A DNA stretch of 64,000 nucleotides from Asterochloris sp. CNOR1 (taxonomy: Eukaryota; Chlorophyta; Trebouxiophyceae; Trebouxiales; Trebouxiaceae), in assembly GCA_963969365.1 (NCBI GenBank), contig OZ017754.1:248001-312000 (forward strand). The letters are read 5' to 3'. The position numbers were made by a program, and so were the translations under genes. Shown in pieces: positions 11,245 through 23,900 of this stretch. The notes under the pieces are model-generated. The model made no database searches. It was not told the origin of the DNA and saw nothing but the letters and a program-made list of their open reading frames with translations. How positions within the stretch are numbered: the stretch's first letter is position 1; every line of letters begins with the position of its first letter.

Positions 11245-13300
11245 TTTCTAATCTGTCACCGCTCCGCTTGTACTGTGCTGGACATTAGATGCTGTGAATA
11301 AGGTCCGACATTGTGTTGTACACACCCACCACATATCTCTCGCAAGGTCATCATCTGTGACTGGACACAGCAGCGTGCTGCTGTCAAAGACAGATGGCTG
11401 CGCCAAGCACTGCTGCAACCGGGGCGTGTCGCGAACAACCTTTCTCCAGAGACCAAGATGGGACAGGCCAGTGTAGCCTGTGCGTGTGGATCTCACCTCC
11501 TCCTCAATGTAGGCCAAAACCCCCAACATGGACACGCGTCCCTTTCCCAACAAGAGCTCAAGGGAGCGTTGCTCCAGGATGGCCTCTGCCTGCATTGCGC
11601 GGACTGCGGCTGCTCCAGCCTCCCCTGCTCTCTCGGCTGCTCTTGTTGCTGCAGCAGCAGCAGCCTCCCATCCAGCAGCCGCCTATTTGTTTGACTCAAT
11701 GATGCGCTGGGTGTCTGCATGTCTCAATTGCCAGTACACAGCCCGAAGCCTTTCACTGCTCAGCTCGGCTCTGGAGAGCTCCTCCTCAGAATCATCTGCT
11801 GCCGCAGTGTTGAAGACCCTGTGTCAGCAGAGGTTCTGATCAGCTGGTGTCAAAGTGGCTGTGCCGGGCATGCAATGCAAAAATGCCACTTGGCACCTAA
11901 CCGAGCTCGACGGCCGCTTCGCTGCCGTCCAGGGCCTCTTTGCTGTTACACGAAGCAGTGCACGCCCCGCAAAGTGGTGGCTTTGCTTTCTGCCGATCGT
12001 GTTCAGGGTTTGACCCAAGGCTTGATGGCTCTGAGCGGAGCCAGTCAGGCCAGGCGAGACCTCATCCATATCCATACCGAGAGTCAAACAACAAAGCACA
12101 GCCAAGAAATAACAGAACCATGCGCTTCCTATGTTGGCCTGCATTTAAGATGTAGACCACCGGAATCTTTGTCAGCACCAAGACATCAGCAGGAGGGGCA
12201 GGGATGACAGCAGGTGGTGCTGCAGGCTGGACATGAGCAGGAGGGGCATCAGTGTCAGCAGGTGGTCGTACAACAGCAGAGTCAGCTGCAGGCATTGACT
12301 TTGCAACAACATCTGTGTTTGCAGCATTGACGCTGTCAGCAACTGGAGCAGTATTTGCGCCGTCTGCTATGGGCTGCTCTCAGATACGTCTGACTTCATT
12401 CAGTCTTTATGTCGGAAGCCTGTTCAATGCCTCTTAAAAGCAGTGTATACAACCCAGCTGTCTGCTATGCAAGCTTGTCCTGCATGGCCTTGTTGCCTTG
12501 GTGCAGCGGTCGTATGGCTCATTCCACTCACAATTACCTTCCTTGAGCTCCTTTGCATACAACTGAGTTTCAGGACCCTTTCGTTTGCAGTAAAAATCTA
12601 CTCATGCGTTGCTTTTCCACAATGTGGTGTGATTCACCATCTTCAGATATGGCGATGCACAGCTACCTAGCAAACAGCAGAGGTCGCTCTGACCCATCAT
12701 GTTATGGCAAGTGTGCATGCTTTGCCTAATGCTGCCAGCCTGTGGTTTGCAACCTCTCAGATTCAACCAAGAAAAGTATCCCTCAACTGGTGGAGCTGTG
12801 GCCTGTCTCGCTTCCTGTGCCTGTGCCTGTGCTTGTGCTGGCCTGCACAGAGTTGGTCTCTGTGTCACTGCAACAGCGTCGAATCTCCCTCAAGGGCCCG
12901 GCGCAGTTCTCAACTCTTTATTCACGTCCCCCCCACCCACGGCGTTCCCCTGGGCCACTGAGGCAGACACCTGTGGGAGTGATTTCAGCTGCTGCTTCAT
13001 CGCAGCAATTGCCTGATGATGATCTGCTTTTGCCTTTAGGCATCTTCCTGCAGAAGTCACAGACGGTTTGCTACTGTCACAAAGTTGAGGGAGCACATGC
13101 TGAGCGTGCAGTAGCTCAGCTCTTGTGCATTAGGCTCATGTGCTGCCTGCAACGCTTGGGGTCGAGGTACCCAAGCACTAGTGTCAGCCTTGTGGTCCCA
13201 CCCTGCTGTTGTCCAGGGCCTCCCATATACCTGGTCAATTGCACCCTGTGGAGCAGCATGCAAGCTTTGACTTGAAGTGGGTGTACTTCTGTACTACAGT
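11245..13300 (-). CDS. Uncharacterised Ala/Pro-rich, coiled-coil protein gene
   Basis: Stretches that look coding on the - strand: about 13096-12890 (KAKADHHQAIAAMKQQLKSL), 12385-12130 (low complexity, ADTDAPPAHVQPAAPPAV), about 12058-11890, 11822-11690 (EEELSRAELSSERLRAVYWQ, likely helical), and 11680-11245 (Ala-rich helix, then IEEEVRSTRTGYTGLSHLGL, ending GAVTD and a stop). I recognise no domain. The reading frame is interrupted once between the last two stretches by an in-frame stop that no obvious splice removes. This is either a missed intron, an assembly error or a decaying gene. The start is not resolved; it is probably divergent from gene B at 13403. Confidence 0.4.
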
Positions 13301-13402
13301 AGGCGGTACTGGCAATAAAAGCCACTTATCTGTTGTGCCCGCACAACTCTCAATTGCCAGACTGTAGCTCTCAACTAGCCCAGCAGGCGCTGCTGAGTCA
13401 GC

Positions 13403-16400
13403 ATGGTGGACACGCCTCAGCTGCCCAAAGAGGCCCCACTTCTCACTACCTACAGCAAGTCTCCTTCCCATGACAAATGGGTTCTCATAACAGTAGGGCC
13501 CCTGGAGCTGCCATTGGCTGGAGTTGCTGATGAGCCATGTCTTGCAGGACCCCCTCAGACCACCACTCCTGGCTGCAGGGTGGTAACAGTGGGCTGGGCT
13601 TTGAGACGGCCAAGGCAAGCAAATCCCTTTCAAGCCCTAGCATCCATTGGTGCTGACTAAGCTGCTGCCATGCTTTTATGCTGCTTGGATTCATCCCTTG
13701 TCTACCACCCTGCCTCTTCTGCCAGCTGCTATGTGCCGTGGCTGAGTGCCCACACCTGCCAGGCGCACTCTGCTGCCTGCTCAGAACATGCAACTAAGAA
13801 GTCTCCAGGGCGCACTCGCCTCCTCCCGTTTCATGCATATCACCACAGCTTCTTCTAAGCATCCTTTCTCATTGGCACCTTGCCCAAATGCTTTTTGCAG
13901 AAGCTGTATCAAGAGGGCGGCAAGGTGCTGCTGGGGGTGCGCATCTTACAGAAGGGCCTCGCCGCTCAGCAGGACATTCTGCGCCTGGTGAGCCATGCCA
14001 GGCCTAGGCTTGCTACAGCTTGCTGCAGCTTGCTGCAGCTTGCTGATTCAGCAACCAAGTGCTCTGCTGGCATGTGCGGGTGTTGCTGTCTGCCCATGAG
14101 CATGCTGAGGAATCCGGCCTGCCTGCCACACTGGGGCTACAGCTCAGCGCGTGACGCTGCATACGGGCATGCCAGGCAGTTGGTTATGGCATGAGTTGCC
14201 CTGACCAGGAAGTCGGCTTCTGGTGTGCAGCCGTCAGCAAGCGGCAGGGTGGAGGTCGTGGAGTGCGACCTCTCCAGGTTCAGGTCGGCACTTGCACTCA
14301 CAGAGCACAAGGGTGCCTTGCAGGTTGCGTAAAGATGCACAGCTTCTGCTGAGCTGTCGTGTGTACGCGGTGGTTCAGAGTGTGTTGGGTTGCTGCGCAC
14401 CAGATGCCAAGCCGTGCCGTATTCAGCTTCCCTGGCTGCAGCTCAATCACCAAATGCGTGGAAGAGATCAAGGACACGGGCTACGAGCTATCTGGGCTCA
14501 TCTGCAATGCAGGTGCCCAACCTTTTTTGTTGCCTGCGACCGCTTTAAGTATGGCTGCATCAAGTGCGCATCTCTGCTATTGTGTTGCCATTGGGTGGCT
14601 TGAGCAAAGTTCCCTCCGGCAAAATTGTCAGCCTGCTTCCTGTGACATGACTGTACGCTACAGCTGTTGCCAGATGGTGATGCATGATCTGCTCCTGTGC
14701 AGGCGTGTACATTCCCCCTCACGACGTGTCTGAGCAGGGGTGGCCCATCACGCTTGCTGTCAACCACTTTGGCCACTTCCTGCTCACCCATCTGCTGGTC
14801 GACAATCTCGCCCGCAATGCACCTTCCCGCATCGTCACACTGGGGTGAGCTTGTGTTTCGCCACTGGCCTCATCTGGCTGCTCCAAGCCACCTTGCTGCA
14901 GCCAGGCAGCTGCTGGGTCTCCTGTCATGATCTGGAGCACCCTGCAAACAGCCTTCTCAGGTGATGGGCAGCTGTTGCGCCACTCAGTGCCTGTGATCGG
15001 GCCGTCTGGGCCACGCTGCGTCTCGCTGAGGCCAGTAGTGTTCATGTACTCCCAGAGGGCCATGTCCTGGTTGCGCTTCCTGCCTCATGTCAAGCGGTTG
15101 AGCCCGCCGGCAGGGTCACTGCAGCGCCGAGTCGATCATGTCCAGACCTGCCACTCTATGTCACACCTTGCCACCGCCAGGTGTGTCCTTGCAACATTCA
15201 GAGCCCTCACTTACGCCCTGCTGCTGGCCTTGCTATGCAGGTCCCCTTGCTTCTGGTATCATGCTTGAGCTGTGCTGTGCGGCATGTGTTGCATGCAGAT
15301 CTGGATGCAGAGCAGCATGGTGGCCACGTTAGGACGTTGCTGCCTGCTTCGCTATGCAGGTCCATTGCTGAGACCTTCTGCCCTGCTGACTTTGTGGAGA
15401 TGATCCACAACAAGAAGGGGGAGCGCGAAGGCTGGACCGTGTACGGCTTCACAAAGATGGCTAACATCTGGATGGCCAAGGTGGGTAGCTGCCTGCTCAA
15501 GTCGCAGTGCTTGCTGCAGTACCCTGTGTGTGCAATATGAGTGCCACGCGCCAGGCCTGAAGTGCATACAGCAGGGTGCATGGGCTTGGAACAGTGCTCA
15601 ACGCAGCTGCACACAGCCTCAGAGTTGCCGTGTGAGTCAGCACCAAAGCTTTGCTGCAGCCTGGAGCACAATTTGGCAGCTTGGGCCATGCAGGCATGTA
15701 TTGAAGACACTGCTTGATGCAAGGATTGGGCCCTGCGGGACTGCAGGGCCAGATGAACACATGTCGCTGCGCATTGGCCCTGTTCAGCTGCGCTTGACAC
15801 ACAGTGCCGTGCCTGGTTTCCGTGCTGAGCTGCAGCATGTCTTGTTGCATTCTGCACAAGCCTGGCGCTGGCTGGCGTGCAGGAGTACGCCATGCGCCTG
15901 CACAAGAAAGGCATTGACGCCTTTGCGGTGCACCCTGGCATTGCCAAGACTCCCCTGGCCTATGACAAGGTGGATCGTTGCAAGATTGAGGGCAAAATCC
16001 AGCGCAGCTACGTCAAGGTGAGCTTTCACGATATCCGGAGCAACGCTGCTTGACAGGTGCAGCTTCTGCGTATAAGTGTCTTGCAGGGCTGCTGCTAGCA
16101 TCAATGTGGCCAGTGAGCTGCCTCCTGTTGACTTTCTGTGTGAGTCTCCTTCGTTGGTGAACTGGGTGTCAGCTGCATACTCACTGCAGGTGCTGTCCCA
16201 AGCCTTGCCTGCCTGGCAGCTGGCCAGTTGACATCTGCTGGTGGTGCTGCCTGGACTTGTATGGTGGCATTGCCTGCAGGCTTGCGCTGTGTCTGCTGCC
16301 TGGGGCTCCAAGTCTGAGAAACGAGCCATCATGGACAGCAGGCTGCAGGCAAGCTCTCTTCTTCACGCAACCTGTTTGAATGAACAAGCAGGGCCTCCAC

Positions 16401-17224
16401 CAGCACCTGTGATTGGAGAGCCGCCAGCAAACCACATGTGCAGACATGCCGGCCAGCTGCGCTGCTCATGCCTTTGCAGCTGCAAATGACTTGCTACCTG
16501 CTAGTGACTTGGTGACTGTGATGCAGGGCAAGCGCTTTGGCTACTTCGGCCCGCCCTACTGGGGCCCTGCCTGGCTCTGGGCCCCCATGGACTGTGGGTG
16601 GTGCCCTGCGTAGCATGCACTGAACCTGGGCCTGAACAGGGGCCCCTGTGGATGCACGCCAGCCATTTCTGTCTGCCCTGCCTGCGATTTGGTGACCTGC
16701 CTGGTCTGATCTGAACTGCTCAGCCACCTCACTCAACTGTCGAGCAGCGGCTGGTGTGCCCTTGTGCTGCAGGGGAGTGCAGCACTACCAACCCGCTGGC
16801 CAACGATGAGGACGCTTGCAAGACCATGTGAGTGTACCTTGATTGCCAAGCACAGCCGCTGCAGCCTGCAGCCTGTGTATTGATTGTCAGCTGCTCTGCT
16901 GCAGCCTGCAGCCCGCCTGCCGAGCAATTTCAGTTGCACCATATCCTGCTGCCAGGCGTCCAGACAGTGACCAGTTGGCACCGCTGCAGGTACTTTGAAA
17001 CTTTTAAACAGGTTGAGAAGCATGCCCCTGAGATCAAGAAGCACAAGCTGCCGCCTCCCTCAGGTAAGCACACTGACTGGATTTGGAGCCTGGAGTGCCC
17101 TCAATGTAAGCAGCAGGCCTTTCAGAATTGCGCCAACCATCACAGAGTGATGCACATGATCACTGAGACTTGCTGACATACCTCTCCTCTACCACTGGCT
17201 GCAGGTGCCTTCCCTCTCACTTGA
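13403..17224 (+). CDS. Short-chain dehydrogenase/reductase (SDR), WWOX/retinol-dehydrogenase-like
   Basis: Exons: 13403-13492, 13579-13614, 13901-13987, 14231-~14310, 14442-14512, 14703-14844, 15036-~15180, ~15360-15480, 15883-16017, ~16280-16348, ~16530-16590, ~16774-16828, ~16991-17062, 17205-17224. The ATG at 13403 starts 30 codons ending KWVLIT. The next 36-base exon supplies GGNSGLGFETAK, completing the TGGxxGLG cofactor loop. Then come GGKVLLGVR, VEVVECDLSRF (D of the adenine pocket), ICNAG, and VNHFGHFLLTHLL. The probable catalytic Ser is in LGSVH, the catalytic YxxxK is YGFTK, and AVHPGIAKT follows. The C-terminus is PPSGAFPLT. All core SDR motifs are present, so it is probably an active NAD(P)H-dependent oxidoreductase of unknown substrate. 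The exon at 15036-15180 is longer than this part of the family usually is and its 3' border is doubtful. The intron at 13615 begins GC. Confidence 0.85.
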
Positions 17225-17384
17225 CCCTGACATGCTCAGCTAACAATTGCAAACTACCCCAGGACTCTTGAATGTCAGTGCAGATGTGTCAGCAAATGCA
17301 GCAGTGCTAGGGTTGCTGCTGGAAGTCTTCGTCTTCTTCAAGCGATGTCAGCTACTTCAGATTGCGCAGAGGTGCCTGAATGTT

Positions 17385-17480
17385 GCAGTCTCCTGAAGCA
17401 GCAGCTTCTGTTGAGAAGGAGGCTGTTGCGGCTTCTTCTTGTTGATGGTGTAATTGCAAGGCTCCAATCATGTATCAAGC
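17385..17480. repeat. Dispersed repeat, copy 2
   Basis: Second copy of the element at 10690-10790, here in the 3' flank of gene B. Confidence 0.55.
17449..17453 (+). terminator. Candidate TGTAA poly(A) signal of gene B
   Basis: TGTAA 225 bases past the stop of the SDR gene. A second TGTAA lies at about 17630. Confidence 0.3.
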
Positions 17481-17587
17481 TGGGCATTGCAGCTGCTCTT
17501 GCAAAAAGCACAGTTGTATCATTGTGAAAATCTTTACTTCCTGAAAAGTTTGCCTGAGAAAGAGGAGACTAGCACTACTGTTTTGTT

Positions 17588-17632
17588 GAAGTGGCAAGAT
17601 AGTCTAAATGAAGTGGCAGGATAGTCTAAATG
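17588..17632. repeat. 23-bp tandem duplication
   Basis: Two units of 'GAAGTGGCA.GATAGTCTAAAT' side by side in the gap between the convergent genes B and D. Nothing else is visible in 17225-17981 except the dispersed repeat and the poly(A) signals. Confidence 0.7.
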
Positions 17633-17822
17633 TAAAGAGCCTCCATTCCATGTACCTTCCCGCCCTCACATGTTGGAGTGGAAGCCAGACATCTGCTGCT
17701 GGCATGCCCATTGGCAGCAAATTGGCAAGCAGTTTGGCAGCATCCAGTTGAGAATGGCCAATGTGTCAAGGATCAACAGCAGCCACCAACACTTGCATCT
17801 GAGGAGACATCAATGCTTCTTT

Positions 17823-17827
17823 TTACA
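17823..17827 (-). terminator. Candidate TGTAA poly(A) signal of gene D
   Basis: TTACA on the + strand, about 155 bases beyond the gene D stop on the - strand. Confidence 0.45.
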
Positions 17828-17981
17828 TAGGGGCTTCATAAGGAATTCCCTATTGCTTCGAAGCAAAAGACATCACAGGGGGAATGCCTCTGGTATTGGT
17901 GATAATGACTACTTTTCATGTGTGCGCACTAGGCATGTACCTGCCCACTTATCACGTCACCATCCTGCAAGCACATAGTGC

Positions 17982-20900
17982 TCATCCAGCAGCAGCATTG
18001 GAGCCGATGGTAGTGGCAATGTCATTCAGGCCTGTCAGGTCGGCTGCAGAGGCTGGGGGCCCGGCGGTCGCATTGCCGGCTGCGGTCGTGTTGGACCCTG
18101 TGCTGTTGCCTGCAGCAGGCGCCTCTTCCTCGACTGGTGGAGCCGGGTGCCGTTCTGCATTGGCCTTGCGCTCTGCTGTGAGGCTGGTGGGCAGGGTTGT
18201 GTCGGTGCCCTCCTGTTTGATGTCAGTCTCCTGCGGCCCCAGAGAGGAAGGGGCCACCCCATACATTTAAGCGGCAGTTTCATTGGTACCTGCAGCAGCA
18301 TGACATTGATGACACCCAATGTTGGATGTGCTGTCTATATGGCATGAGGAGCAGTCAGGAAGGGCTTTGCAGGCAGCAGGTCTCTGCAAGAGAGATGCCA
18401 TCTGTGCACATGCAGCAGCATGGGGTTGTGAGCTTCTGCATAGAGCATACAGCTCCTGCAGCAATAAGTTTCCCTGCAATGATAGCAGTGAATAGACCTG
18501 CAGCAGCCAGACATTGGGTGTGCTGGTGTTGGTGTGGGGAACAGTAAAGAAAATGCGTCACCGGCAGAAGGTGCAGTTAGTCGCTGATCTCTGCAACAGC
18601 TCACGGCGCCATGCTGCTGCGTTCAAGCTGATAGACCTTTGACGCAGGATCAGCCTGTCAGGGGAAGCTGGCCAAGCTGCAGCCTTCAACGAAATTGCAG
18701 CTGCTGGCAACCTCCGGACTGTGTGGCTGGCACACAGCTGCAAGTCCTGCATGCCCACACCTGGAGGAAAGCTGGCCACAGCGTACGCGGGGTCAGACGC
18801 TGGAGCGAGACTGATGCCAGGGTCATTTCTTGGGAACGTGCAGCTGGGCTGATACCGATCCTGTAGTGGTCAGCACAAACACGTTGGGGGCCTTTGGTGC
18901 AGCTGTGGTGTCTGATGCAAATGATGTGAGCGAGCGTGGGCTGCATGGGCAGGACACAGTCAGTGCAGCCCAAGTGTTAGACAGGGCAGCATAGGGTTGA
19001 GTGTAAAAGGCTGCAGGAGGATCTGGCAGGCGACATGGCTGCTGCAGAGCAACCAGCATGGGGTTGGGTGCATAGAATTGGTGTAAGGGGCTGCAGGAGG
19101 ATCTGGCAGGCAACATTGCGTACTGAAGAGCAACCAGCCATTCCCCTGCTAGAGCAGTCAGGGAACCCCCTGCCTGGCAGGGCAGACAGCCTTGACATTC
19201 CAAAGCAGCAAAGGCTCAGCAGGTATGCTGCCGCTCAGCAGGTGCAGCGCAACGACCTGCACAGAAGTCTGCCGAGGGGGCCATGTCTCACACAGATTTG
19301 GACCTGACTACAATAGTGCTGCCACTCTTCATGCATCCAGGCCTCCTTGTCTGGTGCCTCTGCACCAGGGCCCCTGCCCCAGCAGCAGCCAAACTGGCTC
19401 TCTCATCCTGACCTGTGGCCTGTCCATGGTCTTGCGTGCTTTCACAGCACCCTCCCGCACCTTGGAGAAGAAGGAGTAGTAGGTCGCATTGGGGACTGGG
19501 CACAGCGACACTGGGTTGAGGGAGCAGGGCGGCGATGGCGGTGCTGGAGGAGCAGGTGGTGCCTGCATGGGCTGCCCTGGCGGCGGTGACGGCGCTGGGA
19601 ACTGCAGGGCAGGGCTCAGGATGTGGCACTGGTGATTGATTGATGTAGATTCGAAGTCCGTAGCCTCAATGCACGGGCACAGTACTATGATAATTTCATC
19701 TTACCAATGACCTTTGCTGAAGGTGACAGGTTTAGGGTTTAGGGTACCAGGCTGAGGTTATATCAGGCTGAGGTACACAACAGCGGATGCCGATTCGATG
19801 CTGTGCAGCAGGGGGGGCCACAGGTGCAGCCAGGCAGACTGCTGCAGACCGCCTGCCAGAGTGCTGCTGGAAGCACGCATGTGCCTGGAAAGCATGAGGC
19901 AGTGCCGACTGCTCTCCAGGGTGGCCAGGGACGAAAGACGTCGCAGCAGGTCAAGCTGAGGGTCAGGGGCACCACATGTCAGGCTTTGTGTGCAGTGGCA
20001 GCGCTCACCGGGCAACGGACAGCATAATTGCCTGGGCACCCCTTCAGGAAGCAGAGCTGGCTGTCAGGGCTGAATGCTATGTTGGTGCAGCCAGGGGCTG
20101 CACAACAAGGCAGCAACAGTTATGTTCAGGAGTCGACTGCACTCAGATGCCTCAGGAGCACGCTCCGAGGATGGACATTTGAGACACTCAGGAGCAAGGC
20201 CTGGTCACACACAAAGCAGGGCGCCTGAGGCGGTGTTGCACCCTAGCTGGGCCAGGCTCCTGTTGAGGGAACAAGGCTTGAGCTGGGTCCAGTTGGTTGG
20301 ATGCACCCTGCTTTAGCCGTGCATGAATGCGCCAGGGGCAAGCTGCATCTCATTGCCTCAAGAACCTGCTGCATGCAGGGCAGTCAGGATATGACATATG
20401 CAATATGATAAGGCAGCAGCATGATGGCGTCAGGCAGCATGTTGTGGGCAGGGAGCCTAAAGGCCTGCCTTGTGCAGCAGCAATGTGGTGTCAGATGGTG
20501 ACTTTAGGGTGATCTCACCTGTCTCACAGGCAATCATGCACTGCTGCACCGAGGTGACCGGGGAGACAGAGCCTATGCCCGCCTGCAGCAGGCAGCGGAC
20601 CCGCGTAGGTTTGTGTGCACGCTCAAGCACATGTGTAGCCCTTGTGCAAACACCCTGTCCAGACTGAATCAGCGGATGCACACGCTCTGGCCAGACCTGA
20701 CCAGCAGGCTCCGGCACATCTTTTAGGAGTGGCAGGTCTCCCACCACAGCAGTAGCAAGTCTCCCACCACAGCAGCGGGTCTCCCACCACAGTAGCAGGT
20801 CTCCCACCACAGCAGCCCACTCTGCTGCCCTTCATAGTCAGGGGAGCAAGGCAGATGCAGCCACTGCTGCTCAAGCAGTGAGGTCTAACCGAGCCACCAA

Positions 20901-23900
20901 GCCTTTAATGGGGACCTCATTCAGACCAAGTCCACACCACATCACATGCAGTGCTGAGTCAAAGGCAAGGCCAGAAGAAGCTGCCACACAGAGTCAGCAG
21001 TGGGGCCGCGCAGCCTCACTGGGTCCCTGATGCCGCAGCGCAGCAGCCAGACTCACATCGGCAGGGTTGGCGGTGGGGTCGTGTGCGTAGCCGGGGGCGT
21101 CCATTGGGTATGCAATGTCGCACAGCAGGGGCCCTTGGGTGGCCTCACTGGTGTAGGTTTCAGGCAGGGCCTGCACAGAAGGGGTTTGAAGGGAGCATGA
21201 GCCTGGTGACATCACTGGAGGGGTGATTGTCAGTTCAAGAAGGCAGGCATCAAAGAAATTTTTTCCCAATTCACACTGGCAGATAGCCTATTCTGCCTTT
21301 GTCGAGGCATCAGCCCTGCATTCTGTATGCCGCTGCATGATCTCTTTGACAGAGAGCAGGCAGCTGAACCAGATGCCTGCTGCTTACCAGAGAGCACTGC
21401 AGCGGCAGAAAGAATGCAGGGCAGGCTTGGTCTGCTGCCTGGACATCAGGCGGAACAGGCTTTTTGCCAATGTGCGCCTGGAATGTGCTCCAGTGCAGGC
21501 CACAGATGCGGGGGAGTAGAGAGTACACAAGATGCAGACAGGTATCCTCACGAGAAGCATCAGATAGATTGCCGCAGGCTGGCCACATACCTGCACAGTC
21601 ACTGGCATGACAGCCATGGCCACAGAGTTGCAAAGTAAAGCACCAGCTGACAAGGTGCAAGGTGCTGAAACACACTGCTACCTCCATGCACTACTACAAG
21701 TGGGGTGGCTGTAGCCACCCACCAACATCAGGTTGAGCCCTGACATTCAAAGGGAGGGCCATGACCCACCCAGGGTCAGACCTGCACAATAAAGAGGTGG
21801 TACTCTGGGTGCAACCAGGCCTGATGATGTGCCACAGCAGGTCCTGGCTCACCTGAAGGGCAGCAGTGGGTGTGCAGCTTCTGATGCCGTCGCCGGTGTA
21901 CCCGAGCCAGCACTCGCAGGCAAAGCTGCCGTTTGTGTCGATGCAGGCCGCATTTGGGGCGCAGTTGTCTGTGCCGCGCAGGCACTCGTTGATGTTGATG
22001 GTGCAGTCAGGCCCTTCCATCCTGCAGGCAGCGTGGGCAAGGTTGCTGAGAGATGCAGATAAGCAGGCAGTGCACTGTGTGAGCTGTGGGTGTGGCTAGG
22101 CCCTTGCTTGCTGCAGGCAGCGTAAGTGAAGTACGATGGAGCATGCCATGCAGAGAGACGCGCTACGAGGCACGCTCCTTGCTGGCAGTGCGATTGGGCC
22201 TTTCCAGGCTGAAGGCAGCACTGGGAAGGGTTTGTGAAGTGTGCAGCATGAGAAGCGCATGTCCATATACTGAGGTGCGCTCCAACCCTTTCACCATCAG
22301 GTGCAGGTGGATGTAATCACCCACCAGATCCACGTCAAACCCTTATATTGCAATGGGGCCAAGGGCCACTCAGGTTCGAAGACTGAAACAGGGACCCTAA
22401 AGCTGGTTGCCACCAGGCCCTGCTGTCTGGTGCCTCCGCACAGGGCCCCCCTGCCACAGCAGCAGCCAAACTGGTCCTGACCTGTGGCCTGTCCCTGGTC
22501 TTGCATGTTATCACAGCCACTCCCTGCAAGAGTCAGCAGCACATGCAGCACCGGGCTGCAGCCAGTGAGCGCCGGGGAGGACATCCAGCTCACCCTGTAC
22601 CAGGTAAGCCATTGATCTCCGTGCTGCTGCAGTTCTTTGTGGCAGGCAGGGTGGCCTGGTGACTGCTGGGGTCGCAGCCTGGCACTGTTTGGCTGAGACT
22701 GGCCTCAAAGTCTGCATTCTGCCTGATGTAGTTGAAAGTCTCGTCACTCAGTGACACACCTGCACAGACACCCACAGACGTGATCAATGAATGGCGACAC
22801 AGGACCTGGGCAGATGTGCAGCCAAGCTGCTGGATGCCGTGCAGTGTGGTGGACCCACTGCCCTGAAATTTTCTAAGCAGTGACAGTCGTTACTTGCACC
22901 TTCATACCTCCAACGCCTTTCACAGCAGCTCCACGAGAAACTGAGCCATGCCTGCTGGTGCTTGATCAAGCAGGCTGTGCATTGCAGCCCATCATTTGAA
23001 GCAAACTCGCTGCAAGGCACTGCCTTAAGCCTCCAAGTTATCTCCCAGACCAGGCCACTCTACAGCCAGCAGCTCTGCCTCCCAGTTGCCCATGCAATGT
23101 TGCAAGCTGGTGCACACTGCAGTCGTCATGTGCTGCTGGAAATCTCCAGGGCATTGCCTGCATGAGGCCTTGCAGCAGCCAGCTGCCCAGACCCTCACTA
23201 CCCCATGACGCAAGGCATGTTCTGAGAATGCTGAGGCAGACGAGACCCTCCCTGTTGCAACCCATTCTGGCTGTTTGTTGGATCGGCTCACCATACAGCC
23301 CACGGCCTCCCCCTTCGTCGACAGGGCCCACCTGAACCTCAAGGTACCACTCCCAGAAGCCTGCAACACACTGGCAATGCTGTGAAAGTGGGTGTAAGGG
23401 AGCAGGGGGACAGGAGTGTGGTCTACTCAAGCAGGAAACATGTGCACTGCGCAATAGCTGAGTGCCTGGCCACTTGCTTCAGCAGCTGCTGTAGACAACA
23501 TGCTGCACCAAAGCAGCTTCCAGGACTCATAGCAAGAGTCTGCAGGCAGCCCCATACCGCGATGAACTTGATGGGGCTGCAGTCTGCAGGTCTTGATGTC
23601 TTGATGCTGGGCAGCAGGCAACACTCTCCTCAGCTGACAACATCAAGCCTCTGATACCAGCTGACCTCATGATCAGACTGACCTGTGCAAAAGCCAGCCA
23701 TCTGCAGGACACTGCCTGAGGGGCATGCCCAGCTGACCTGTGCAGCATTGTTACAATAACTGAACAAAGTAGAGGCGAGCTGACCTGTGCCCTTGAGGTT
23801 GCTGTTGTTAGCAGCGCGCATGAGGGATTCCGCCTGATTCACGATGGCAGCATAGTACTCGTTCCTCTGGGCCATGGTGCTGTTGGTGGTTTCATTAATC

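Noticed and set aside
11640-11700. CAG/CTG triplet run as an unstable repeat
   Set aside because: Short and imperfect, and it encodes an Ala-rich helix in gene C.
19729-19746. Two TTTAGGG units, the plant and green-algal telomere repeat, inside a mannanase intron
   Set aside because: Only two units. Chance or a small interstitial scrap explains it; nothing indicates a chromosome end here.
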